64,000 nt of DNA from Bacteroidia bacterium (GTDB lineage: Bacteria; Bacteroidota; Bacteroidia; Flavobacteriales_D; Sanyastnellaceae), in contig JAUICJ010000009.1 in NCBI GenBank assembly GCA_030427925.1, positions 33,298-97,297 of the forward strand. Direction: 5' to 3'. A program made the position numbers and the translations under genes. Numbering within the stretch: the first letter of the stretch is position 1; the number at the start of each line of letters is the position of its first letter. This document shows, one piece after another, positions 1-7,641 of this stretch. The notes under the pieces were generated by a model. That model did no database searches. It saw nothing but the letters and a program-made list of their open reading frames with translations, and was not told where the DNA came from.

Positions 1-1316
1 TCGATGCCGATGGTGCCGCGGCCCGGAATCGGAGCGATGATGCGGATGCCGAGCGCCGAAAGGCTCAGCGCGATGTCGTCCTCAAGGTTCTTGATCTTCG
101 AAATCCGCACCCCCGGCGCCGGCACGATTTCGTACAGGGTCACCGTCGGGCCCACCTCCGCCGTGATCTTCGTGATGTCGATTTTGAAATTGGCCAGCGT
201 CGCTTCGATGCGCTCCTTGTTCGCTTCGAGCTCGTCTTTCGACACGCGGTGCTTGCCGTCGCCGTGGTTGACGAGCAGGTCGAGGGTGGGGAATTGGAAA
301 CGAGAGAGTTCGAGCGTCGGGTCGTATTCGCCAAATTCCTTGACCTTCCGATTGATCTCCGCCTCGGTCAGCTGTTCTTCTTCATCGGCCAAATGCACCT
401 CGAACCCGACATCCGACAAGTCGTCCTGTTCCTCCACGGGCTCGGGCTCCGGCTCCGGCTCCGGCGTGGGCTCGGGCTCCACCGGCGGCAGGACTTCATC
501 GAGCACGCGCTCCGATTCTTCTTCCATTTCCCAGCGCCAGGATTGATCTTCGGTCGGTTCGGTTTGTGGTTTCGGGGAAGGAGCGGAAGGCGCGGATTCG
601 AAGTCGTCGTCGGCGTCGTCCGATTGGAACCATTCGCGGACGGAGGGGAATTTCGGAGCTCGGATTTGGCCCATCACCGGCTGCAAGTAATACGCACCGA
701 TGGCCCCACTGACCGCTAGGAGCACCAACGCCGACCCCAGGGCCCCCAAATGCAGCAAGCCCAGTTCCAACAACAGGTGCCCCGAGGCACCCACCCAATG
801 GTCCCACGCGGGCTTCCCGATCCATCCCCCGAGGTGCGCAATGAACCCCACACCCCAAGGCAACACCACCATGCCCAACAACGAGAACCGGAAAATCAGG
901 CCTTGACGCTTCACCGCTTTGCCCGTCATCCACCGCCAACCCAACAGGAACAGCCACAGCGGCAACGCCATCGCTCCCACGCCCAGTCCTTCCCGACTCA
1001 GCCCGAACGCCAAATGCGCGCCCGCCCCGCCCAGCCAATTGCGGTACCCCGTCCGGTCCATGTCCGCGGATTCCGCCACGGCGAGGTAGTCTGCGGCCCC
1101 GGTGAACAGTCCCGAAATCAGCGCGCCGAAGACGTACAAGGCGGCGAACAACACCACAACGCCCGTTGCCGAGCGCGCTTTCGGGTTCGCCCATGCCCTT
1201 CTCGCCCCCTCCATCGCCAACCGGAACCGGGAGGCTCCGCGGGGACCAGCGGCCTTGGAACCGGACTTCGCGCTGCCGGTAGCGCGTTTTTCAGAGGGAG
1301 CTTTTTTCGTGGCCAA
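1..1316 (-). CDS. ftsK: DNA translocase FtsK, N-terminal part (cut by window edge)
   Basis: FtsK is the septal DNA pump that moves chromosome termini during division. About 438 residues are visible. After a basic N-terminus come hydrophobic segments typical of the 4-TM FtsK membrane domain (one around residues 50-65, others up to about residue 200), then an acidic linker with Pro-Glu repeats, then the start of the FtsK alpha domain (LYEIVPAPGVRISKI, ending at PGRGTIGI). The RecA-like ATPase and gamma domains lie outside the window. No ATG fits; the best start is a TTG at 1316 (MATKKAPSEKR). It points away from rpmG, so the gap 1317-1500 is divergent. The family is clear, the start less so. 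Confidence 0.9.
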   Translation of the reverse strand, partial: MATKKAPSEKRATGSAKSGSKAAGPRGASRFRLAMEGARRAWANPKARSATGVVVLFAALYVFGALISGLFTGAADYLAVAESADMDRTGYRNWLGGAGAHLAFGLSREGLGVGAMALPLWLFLLGWRWMTGKAVKRQGLIFRFSLLGMVVLPWGVGFIAHLGGWIGKPAWDHWVGASGHLLLELGLLHLGALGSALVLLAVSGAIGAYYLQPVMGQIRAPKFPSVREWFQSDDADDDFESAPSAPSPKPQTEPTEDQSWRWEMEEESERVLDEVLPPVEPEPTPEPEPEPEPVEEQDDLSDVGFEVHLADEEEQLTEAEINRKVKEFGEYDPTLELSRFQFPTLDLLVNHGDGKHRVSKDELEANKERIEATLANFKIDITKITAEVGPTVTLYEIVPAPGVRISKIKNLEDDIALSLSALGIRIIAPIPGRGTIGI

Positions 1317-1451
1317 GGAAGTCGGAGCTTGCGGGTGAGAACTCCGAAAATTACGGGTTGCTGACGCGCAGAATTGAACGGATTTTGGAGCTTTTCCACG
1401 ATGGGGTGTGGGCAGGAAGCGAACGTGGATTAAATTTGGCTTCCGTCTCCC

Positions 1452-1481
1452 TTGCCATTCGGGGAGCTTTGTCTATATTTG
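1452..1481 (+). promoter_or_regulatory. Bacteroidota-type promoter for rpmG
   Basis: A TATATTTG box (1474-1481) matches the Bacteroidota -7 consensus TAnnTTTG. A TTG at 1452-1454 lies 19 bases upstream, as expected for the -33 element. The rpmG start is 20 bases further on. Confidence 0.6.
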
Positions 1482-1500
1482 CACCCCCAATTCAGGTAAC

Positions 1501-1683
1501 ATGGCCAAGAAAGGCAACCGCGTACAAGTTATCCTCGAGTGCACCGAGCACAAGGACTCCGGCATGGCCGGTACTTCACGTTACATCACGACGAAGAACC
1601 GCAAGAACACGCCCGAGCGCATTGAAATGAAAAAGTACAATCCGGTGTTGCGGAAGATGACCGTACACAAGGAGATCAAATAA
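1501..1683 (+). CDS. rpmG: 50S ribosomal protein L33
   Basis: A 60-residue basic protein beginning [18 protein letters not shown], with the L33 signature [24 protein letters not shown]. The zinc-ribbon cysteines are mostly absent (one Cys, in ECTE), so it looks like a zinc-independent form. The ATG at 1501 is chosen over an upstream in-frame extension because L33 proteins start there and a promoter lies just ahead. It opens the conserved Bacteroidota order rpmG-DUF4295-ftsY-rimO. rpmB (L28), often found just upstream, is not present here. Confidence 0.95.
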   Translation: MAKKGNRVQVILECTEHKDSGMAGTSRYITTKNRKNTPERIEMKKYNPVLRKMTVHKEIK

Positions 1684-1692
1684 TCACCTGTC

Positions 1693-1848
1693 ATGGCAAA
1701 AAAGACCGTTGCATCGTTGCAAACCGGAGGCGGAAAGCAACACACGAAAGTGATCAAGATGGTGCGCAGCCCCAAGTCGGGTGCTTACACCTTCAAGGAA
1801 GAAGTCGTTCACAACGACGACGTGAAAGCTTGGTTCGCGAAGGACTGA
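1693..1848 (+). CDS. DUF4295 small basic protein
   Basis: A 51-residue lysine-rich protein (MAKKTVASLQTGGGKQHTKV, ending AWFAKD), nine bases after rpmG. It matches DUF4295, a Bacteroidota-specific family almost always encoded between rpmG and ftsY. Its size, charge and neighbours suggest ribosome association, but the function is not known from sequence. It is very likely co-transcribed with rpmG and ends just before a terminator. Confidence 0.88.
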   Translation: MAKKTVASLQTGGGKQHTKVIKMVRSPKSGAYTFKEEVVHNDDVKAWFAKD

Positions 1849-1886
1849 TTGGACACCTTGCTCATCTTGAGCCCCTTATAGCATTG

Positions 1887-1922
1887 AAAAGGGCCTGTTC
1901 CTCATGGAGCGAGGCCCTTTTT
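1887..1922 (+). terminator. Intrinsic terminator after rpmG-DUF4295
   Basis: Inverted repeat AAAAGGGCCT / AGGCCCTTTT around a 15-base loop, ending in a short T run, 38 bases after the DUF4295 stop. Confidence 0.7.
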
Positions 1923-1990
1923 GCATGAATTGTGCGGCCCGCTTTTGAACGGCAGCCGCAGGTCGCGATGGACGAACGTAATTTGCACGC

Positions 1991-2986
1991 ATGAGTTTTC
2001 TGAAACGGTTGTTTTCCAAGCAAGAGAAGGAAACCCTCGATCACGGATTGGAGAAGTCCAAATCCCACGTGTTTTCCAAGCTCGCAAAAGTATTCACAGG
2101 CCGTCGCGTTGTTGACGAGGAACTGATGGATGAACTTGAAGAAGCATTCATCACCGCCGACGTTGGGGTTGAGACCACGATGCGTTTGCTTTCGCGCCTC
2201 CGCAAGCGCGCCCGATTTGAGGCGTACATGGAGATGGACGAGCTGTACGGCATGATGCGGGAGGAAATGGCGGCCTTGTTCCATGAGGACAATCGCTCAA
2301 CGGAAGCGTACGCCATCCCGAAACACGCCGAAGGCCCGCACGTCATTTTGGTGGTGGGGGTGAATGGCGTAGGTAAAACCACGTCCATCGGGAAGTTGGC
2401 TCAGCGCTTCAAGGAGCAGGGGCATAGTGTCTTGTTGGGGGCAGCCGATACGTTTCGAGCGGCGGCGATTGACCAGTTGAAGGTGTGGGCGGAGCGCGTG
2501 GGCGTTCCCTTGGTGGCGCAAGGCATGGGGGCCGATCCGGCTTCGGTCGCGTTCGACACACTCCAATCGGCCGTCGCGCGCAAGTCGGACGTGGTCATCA
2601 TCGACACCGCGGGCCGGCTGCACAACAAGCGCGGGCTGATGGAGGAGTTGGCCAAGGTTCGTCGCGTGATGGACAAGGTGGTTCCGGGGTCACCGCACGA
2701 GGTGTGGCTCGTCCTCGACGGCTCCACGGGCCAGAACGCCGTGGAGCAAGCCAAGCAATTCTTGGCGACCACTGACGTAACCGGCCTCATCGTCACGAAA
2801 CTCGACGGCACTGCAAAGGGAGGCGTGGTCCTTGCCATCAGCCTCCAATTCAGCATTCCCGTGCGGTACATTGGGGTCGGAGAGAAGGCCGAGCACCTGC
2901 AAGATTTCATCCTCGACGAGTTCCTGGACAGCTTGCTGCCGGAGCGCTTGATTGAAGGGTTGGACTCCACCGATTCGGAATCATGA
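1991..2986 (+). CDS. ftsY: Signal recognition particle receptor FtsY
   Basis: SRP-receptor GTPase that docks ribosome-SRP complexes at the inner membrane. It has 331 residues: a short N-terminus with little of the acidic A domain of enterobacterial FtsY, a helical N domain (about residues 10-110), then the G domain. Visible motifs are the P-loop GVNGVGKTT (about residue 122), DTFRAAA, DTAGR (about 204) and TKLDGTAKGG (about 268). It overlaps rimO by four bases (ATGA), indicating translational coupling. Confidence 0.97.
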   Translation: MSFLKRLFSKQEKETLDHGLEKSKSHVFSKLAKVFTGRRVVDEELMDELEEAFITADVGVETTMRLLSRLRKRARFEAYMEMDELYGMMREEMAALFHEDNRSTEAYAIPKHAEGPHVILVVGVNGVGKTTSIGKLAQRFKEQGHSVLLGAADTFRAAAIDQLKVWAERVGVPLVAQGMGADPASVAFDTLQSAVARKSDVVIIDTAGRLHNKRGLMEELAKVRRVMDKVVPGSPHEVWLVLDGSTGQNAVEQAKQFLATTDVTGLIVTKLDGTAKGGVVLAISLQFSIPVRYIGVGEKAEHLQDFILDEFLDSLLPERLIEGLDSTDSES

Positions 2987-4296
2987 GGACCCGCGCTTAC
3001 CATCCCCGTAAGGTGAACGTCGTCACCCTTGGCTGCTCGAAGAACCTGTTCGACTCGGAGGTGATGATGGCTCAACTCAAGGCGAACGCCTTCGACGTCG
3101 AGCATGAAAGCACGCGCGACGACAGCGGCATCGTCATCGTGAACACATGCGGCTTCATCGAAAGCGCCAAGCAAGAATCCATCGACACCATCCTGCGCTT
3201 CGGCGAGGCGAAGCAGGCGGGTCAGTTGGAAAAGCTGTACGTTACCGGTTGCCTTTCGGAACGGTACAAGGAGGAGTTGGCGGAAGGCATTCCGGAGGTG
3301 GATGCTTGGTTTGGCACCCGGGACTTGCCTCGGTTGCTGAAAACCCTGCGCGCCGATTATAAAAAGGAACTCGTGGGAGAGCGGTTGCTCACCACGCCTG
3401 CGCATTACGCGTACTTGAAGATTGCTGAAGGGTGCGACCGTCCGTGTGCGTTTTGCGCGATTCCGCTCATGCGCGGCAAGCACGTTTCCACGCCGATGGA
3501 GGAGTTGGTGAGGCAGGCAGAGGGCTTGGCGGCGCAAGGGGTGCGGGAATTGATTTTGATTGCGCAAGATTTGACCTTTTACGGGCTGGACTTGTATAAG
3601 GAGCGGAAACTGGCGGAGCTGGTTCGGCGCCTCAGTGACGTGGAAGGAATCGGCTGGATTCGTTTGCACTATGCCTTTCCGACGGGCTTTCCGATGGACG
3701 TCCTCGACGTGATGGCCGAGCGGGAAAACGTGTGCAACTACCTTGATATGCCGCTGCAGCATGCTTCCGATGACATCCTGAAGGCGATGAAGCGGGGCAC
3801 CACCCAGGCCAAAACCGATGCGCTCGTCGCCGCCATTCGCGAGAAGATGCCCGACATCGCCCTCCGGACCACGCTCATCGCGGGATTCCCGGGAGAGACC
3901 GAGGAACACCATCAGGACGTGCTCGAATGGGTGGCGCGGTCGCGCTTTGAACGCCTCGGCTGCTTCACCTACTCCCACGAGGAAAACACGTCGGCTTACG
4001 CCTTGGAAGATGACGTGCCCGAAGACGTGAAGCGCCAACGGGTGGAAGCCATCATGGAGCTGCAAGCTGGCATCTCGCTTGAATTGAACGAACAGCTGAT
4101 CGGAACCGAGCAAAAGGTCCTCATCGACCGCGCCGAAGACGGCATGTGGATCGGCCGCACGCAATACGATTCGCCGGATGTGGACAACGAGGTGCGCATT
4201 CCGTTCCGCGACGACTTGCACCTCCGAATCGGGGATTTCGTGCAGGCGCGCATTACCGGGGCATCGGAATTTGATTTGGACGCTGAAGTGATTTGA
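2983..4296 (+). CDS. rimO: Ribosomal protein S12 methylthiotransferase RimO
   Basis: Radical-SAM enzyme that methylthiolates an aspartate of ribosomal protein S12. It has 437 residues. The N-terminal UPF0004 domain carries cluster cysteines (LGCSKNLFDSE, NTCGF, TGCLSERY). The radical-SAM motif is CDRPCAFC at about residues 151-158. A C-terminal TRAM domain (about 375-437) follows. LGCSKN and MPLQHASDDILKAMKRG favour RimO over MiaB. The start overlaps the ftsY stop and the stop lies two bases before the queE ATG, so ftsY-rimO-queE read as one unit. Confidence 0.95.
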   Translation: MRTRAYHPRKVNVVTLGCSKNLFDSEVMMAQLKANAFDVEHESTRDDSGIVIVNTCGFIESAKQESIDTILRFGEAKQAGQLEKLYVTGCLSERYKEELAEGIPEVDAWFGTRDLPRLLKTLRADYKKELVGERLLTTPAHYAYLKIAEGCDRPCAFCAIPLMRGKHVSTPMEELVRQAEGLAAQGVRELILIAQDLTFYGLDLYKERKLAELVRRLSDVEGIGWIRLHYAFPTGFPMDVLDVMAERENVCNYLDMPLQHASDDILKAMKRGTTQAKTDALVAAIREKMPDIALRTTLIAGFPGETEEHHQDVLEWVARSRFERLGCFTYSHEENTSAYALEDDVPEDVKRQRVEAIMELQAGISLELNEQLIGTEQKVLIDRAEDGMWIGRTQYDSPDVDNEVRIPFRDDLHLRIGDFVQARITGASEFDLDAEVI

Positions 4297-4298
4297 GC

Positions 4299-4895
4299 AT
4301 GCAGTATCCGGTTATGGAGCGGTTCAAGACCCTGCAAGGGGAGGGGGCGTACACCGGCGTGAGCGCGTGGTTCATCCGGTTGGGAGGGTGCGACGTGGGT
4401 TGCGCTTGGTGTGACGTGAAAGAAAGTTGGGAGGCCGCGTCCCATCCGCCGGTTTCCGTGGAGGAACTGGTGGCGGAAGCCGTTGAAGCCCAAACCGCCA
4501 TCACCGTCATCACCGGCGGTGAACCCTTGATGTACGATTGCACCCCACTCACTGAGGCCTTGCGCGCTGCCGGCCTCAAAGTTCACCTCGAAACCTCGGG
4601 CGCCTACCCGCTCACCGGTTCATGGGACTGGATCACCCTGAGCCCCAAGCGCTTCAAGCCGACCCTGTCCGAAGTTTACGAGCGGACGGACGAATTGAAG
4701 GTTGTTGTGGTCAACCGGCAGGACTACGCTTGGGCCGAAGAACACGCTGAGCGCATCCGCCCCGAAGCCGTGCGCTACCTCCAGCCCGAATGGAGCCGCC
4801 GGGAAAAACTGCACGAAGCGCTCACCGATTACGTTGCCAGCCACCCGAAGTGGCGCCTCTCCCTCCAAACCCACAAGTACCTCAACATCCGCTGA
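4299..4895 (+). CDS. queE: 7-carboxy-7-deazaguanine synthase QueE
   Basis: Radical-SAM enzyme of queuosine (preQ0) synthesis that converts 6-carboxytetrahydropterin to 7-carboxy-7-deazaguanine. It has 198 residues. TLQGEGAYTG near the N-terminus, the cluster motif CDVGCAWC at about residues 31-38, and ITGGEP are diagnostic. The ATG at 4299 is preferred to a TTG two codons earlier because it follows the rimO stop directly. It ends back-to-back with the next gene on the other strand. No other que gene lies in the window. Confidence 0.93.
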   Translation: MQYPVMERFKTLQGEGAYTGVSAWFIRLGGCDVGCAWCDVKESWEAASHPPVSVEELVAEAVEAQTAITVITGGEPLMYDCTPLTEALRAAGLKVHLETSGAYPLTGSWDWITLSPKRFKPTLSEVYERTDELKVVVVNRQDYAWAEEHAERIRPEAVRYLQPEWSRREKLHEALTDYVASHPKWRLSLQTHKYLNIR

Positions 4896-5510
4896 TCACT
4901 CCGCCAATTTGAGGTCCGGTAGCAGCCGCCCCAATTCCTCGGTTGACGCTTGCCGGTATCCGTTCGGCACGCTGCAATCCACGTCCCCTTCAAAAGCGCC
5001 CATGGACTCGGCCACCATCCAAACCGACATCGACTCGGGCAATGGAAAGGCCAAGGGCAGCCGGGGAAATCCCCACAGGCACGGTGCCTCCAAACGCGCG
5101 GCCGTCAGCCAAATCCCCTGTCCTTCCCATTCGTACGCCACGGCTTCCTCACCCGCAATGACCGGCGATGCGGCATCGAATAGAGGAAGGGGCGGCGCCG
5201 GTGCGGTGCCTTTCCGCCAACTAGCCGGTTCCGCGCACGGTTCCAGCAGGGCGATGCGATGACCGAAGAGCTCGAACAGGATGTGAAAGGACTCCGAATC
5301 CGAAGTGCCCACCCAAACCCGCTTCGCTCCTCCGACCTCTTCCATCCGGAACCCCTCATCCGTCATGCGCAAGTCCCAATACTCCGGTATCAAGGCCAAC
5401 TGCTCTTCCGAAAGGCCTTCGGGAACATGGGCGACGTAACGCACGTGCAGTCCCTTGCTCGACCCGAGCAAACTGCTGAATGCCAACAATATAAGAACGG
5501 AAATCCGCAT
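4896..5510 (-). CDS. Small exported protein of unknown function
   Basis: 204 residues with a clear signal peptide (MRISVLILLAFSSLLGSSKG). The mature part has alternating hydrophobic and polar stretches, consistent with a beta-rich periplasmic protein, and resembles the GLPGLI/DUF4412 style of Bacteroidota exported proteins only loosely. Four cysteines could form disulphides. It lies downstream of the E1 gene on the same strand with a 32-base gap and converges on queE without a spacer. No function is proposed. Confidence 0.7.
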   Translation of the reverse strand: MRISVLILLAFSSLLGSSKGLHVRYVAHVPEGLSEEQLALIPEYWDLRMTDEGFRMEEVGGAKRVWVGTSDSESFHILFELFGHRIALLEPCAEPASWRKGTAPAPPLPLFDAASPVIAGEEAVAYEWEGQGIWLTAARLEAPCLWGFPRLPLAFPLPESMSVWMVAESMGAFEGDVDCSVPNGYRQASTEELGRLLPDLKLAE

Positions 5511-5542
5511 GAGGTTTGGGGCGTTTCGCCGAAGGTACGCAA

Positions 5543-7597
5543 TCAAAATTCCAGCACCCGCTGCAAGCTGTCGCGCACCCGTTGGGCATTCACAAGAACA
5601 AACCGCTCCAGCGTTTCGTTCAACGGGATCGCGGGCGTGTCCAGCGAGCCGACCACCTCGACGGGCGCATCGAGCTCCGTGAACAGTTCGTGCGCGATGC
5701 GTCCAGCGAGCGCCCGAGCGAATCCATTCTCCGCCGGTTCTTCCGTAACGATGACCACGCGGTGGGTGGCTTGAACGCGCTCCCGAATCAGATCGAAATC
5801 CACCGGCACGATGCTCCGCAAGTCCAGCACTTCCACAGGCAATCCCTGCGCCGCCTCCTGCGCCCAATAGACGCCGCGGCCGTAAGCGATGATGGTCAGT
5901 TCGGCGTCAGGGTGTTCGAGCGCCATCCGCCCTTTCCCGAGCGGAACCCGGTATTCGGCATCGGGTTCGACGCACTTCGCCGCTTCCGTGCCGGGAATTT
6001 TCGACCAGTACAGCCCCTTGTGTTCCAGAACGACCACGGGATTGGGGTCGTAGTAGGCCGCTTTGAGCAGGCCCTTCAGGTCCGCGCCGTTCGATGGGTA
6101 GGCCACCTTGATCCCGCGGATGTTGGCCAAAACCGATTCGATGCTCGAGCTGTGGTACGGCCCGCCGCTTCCATACGCCCCGATGGGCACCCGGATCAGG
6201 CTGTGCACCGGCCACTGCCCATTCGACAGGAAGTAGCTGCGGCTCAATTCCGTGAACAGTTGGTTGAGGCCGGGCCACAGGTAATCGGCGAACTGGACCT
6301 CCACGATGGGGCGAAGCCCCGCCGCGGACATCCCCGCCGTGCTCCCGATGATGAACGCTTCTTGGATGGGGGTGTTGAAGACGCGGGATGCACCGAATTT
6401 TTGGGCCAACGTCGCGGCCTCGCGGAACACGCCGCCCAACCGACCGCCCACGTCCTGTCCATAAAGCAGCGCTTCCGGGTGGTCGGCCAAAATCTCCTGC
6501 ATGGCGTGCAGCGCGCAATCCACCATCAACGTGACTTCACCGCCCGCCGGCGTCCGCTCGCCCACCTCCAACGTCACTTCAGTGGGAGCAAATCGATGCG
6601 CCAGCAAGTCCTCTCCGCGTGGCTCCTCGGCTTCTTTCGCGGCGGCGTAATCGGCCTCGACGGTCGCTCGCGCCTCGCGGAGCACGGCATCCAATTCATC
6701 CTGCTCGACCCCGCTCTCAGCGAGCTCGGCCAACAGCCGCGGCAGCGGGTCGCGCTTCCCGTGCTCCTCGAGGTCGTCGCGGTACCATTCCCGGCGCACC
6801 CCGCTCGTGTGGTGCCCCAGCAGTGGCACGTGCGCGTGCACGAGCACCGGACGCCGCTCCTCCCGCACGATGCGGAACGCCTCTTCCATCGCCGCTTCGC
6901 TCGCCGCGCTGTCCGCCCCGTCCACTTCGATGAGCGCAATGGGCGGGAAGGCCGCTGCCAACGTGGAGGCGCTGCCGAACCGGATCTCCGAAGCGTGGGC
7001 CGAGATGTCCCACTCGTTGTCTTGAACGAGCCAAATGATTGGCAATTCCTTCAGCGCGCTCATGTGCAGCGCCTCGCTCACTTCCCCCTCCGTGATGGCC
7101 GCATCGCCGATGGAACACACCACCACGGGCGGAGCGCCGTCGCCCACCACTTCGTGCGCCAGACCGTGCTGCTCCCGGTACTGCACGCCCATGGCCACGC
7201 CCGCAGCGGGGATGGCCTGCATGCCCGTTGCGCTGCTTTGGTGCGGAATGCGCGGGAAGCCGGGGCGGTTGAGCGACGGGTGGCTGTAGTACGTCCGGCC
7301 TCCGCTGAACGGGTCGTCCTTCTTCGCGAAGAGCTGGAGCATGAGCTCGTAGGGGCGCATCCCCATCGAGAGCAGGATGCTGTCGTCGCGGTAGTACGCG
7401 CTGAGGAAATCCTGCTCCTTGAGGCGCCGGCCGGTGGCGATTTGGATGGCTTCGTGCCCGCGGGAGCACGCGTGCACGTACTTCGACGTGATGCGCGCCT
7501 CTTCCTCGTACAAGTCGGACATGGAGCGGGCGGTGGCCATCCATCGCAGGGTTTCGAGGGAGATTTCGGTGGCGGGTGCTGGGGCGGATTTTGGCAT
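5543..7597 (-). CDS. 2-oxoacid dehydrogenase E1, alpha and beta subunits fused
   Basis: Thiamine-diphosphate E1 component of a branched-chain 2-oxoacid (or related) dehydrogenase complex. The 684-residue chain joins the alpha subunit (about 1-340, with the ThDP-binding stretch GDAAITEGEVSEA ending at QDNEW) to the beta subunit (about 350-684, with EAFIIGSTAGMSAAG, VEVQFADY and the transketolase C-terminal domain ending ALAGRIAHELF). Such fusions are common in Bacteroidota. The start MPKSAPAP at 7597 is chosen because the upstream extension has no family match. E2 and E3 are not in the window, so substrate specificity is open. Divergent from dapF, 44 bases apart. Confidence 0.92.
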   Translation of the reverse strand: MPKSAPAPATEISLETLRWMATARSMSDLYEEEARITSKYVHACSRGHEAIQIATGRRLKEQDFLSAYYRDDSILLSMGMRPYELMLQLFAKKDDPFSGGRTYYSHPSLNRPGFPRIPHQSSATGMQAIPAAGVAMGVQYREQHGLAHEVVGDGAPPVVVCSIGDAAITEGEVSEALHMSALKELPIIWLVQDNEWDISAHASEIRFGSASTLAAAFPPIALIEVDGADSAASEAAMEEAFRIVREERRPVLVHAHVPLLGHHTSGVRREWYRDDLEEHGKRDPLPRLLAELAESGVEQDELDAVLREARATVEADYAAAKEAEEPRGEDLLAHRFAPTEVTLEVGERTPAGGEVTLMVDCALHAMQEILADHPEALLYGQDVGGRLGGVFREAATLAQKFGASRVFNTPIQEAFIIGSTAGMSAAGLRPIVEVQFADYLWPGLNQLFTELSRSYFLSNGQWPVHSLIRVPIGAYGSGGPYHSSSIESVLANIRGIKVAYPSNGADLKGLLKAAYYDPNPVVVLEHKGLYWSKIPGTEAAKCVEPDAEYRVPLGKGRMALEHPDAELTIIAYGRGVYWAQEAAQGLPVEVLDLRSIVPVDFDLIRERVQATHRVVIVTEEPAENGFARALAGRIAHELFTELDAPVEVVGSLDTPAIPLNETLERFVLVNAQRVRDSLQRVLEF

Positions 7598-7641
7598 AGC
7601 AAGGCCAAAGATACGGACCGCCGGATGGCTACCTTGCACCC

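Noticed and set aside
1317..1500. rpmB (L28) upstream of rpmG
   Set aside because: The gap is too short and codes no L28-like sequence; rpmB must be elsewhere.
2401..4221. 606-residue minus-strand open frame opposite ftsY-rimO
   Set aside because: Covers two well-recognised genes and has no domain or signal sequence.
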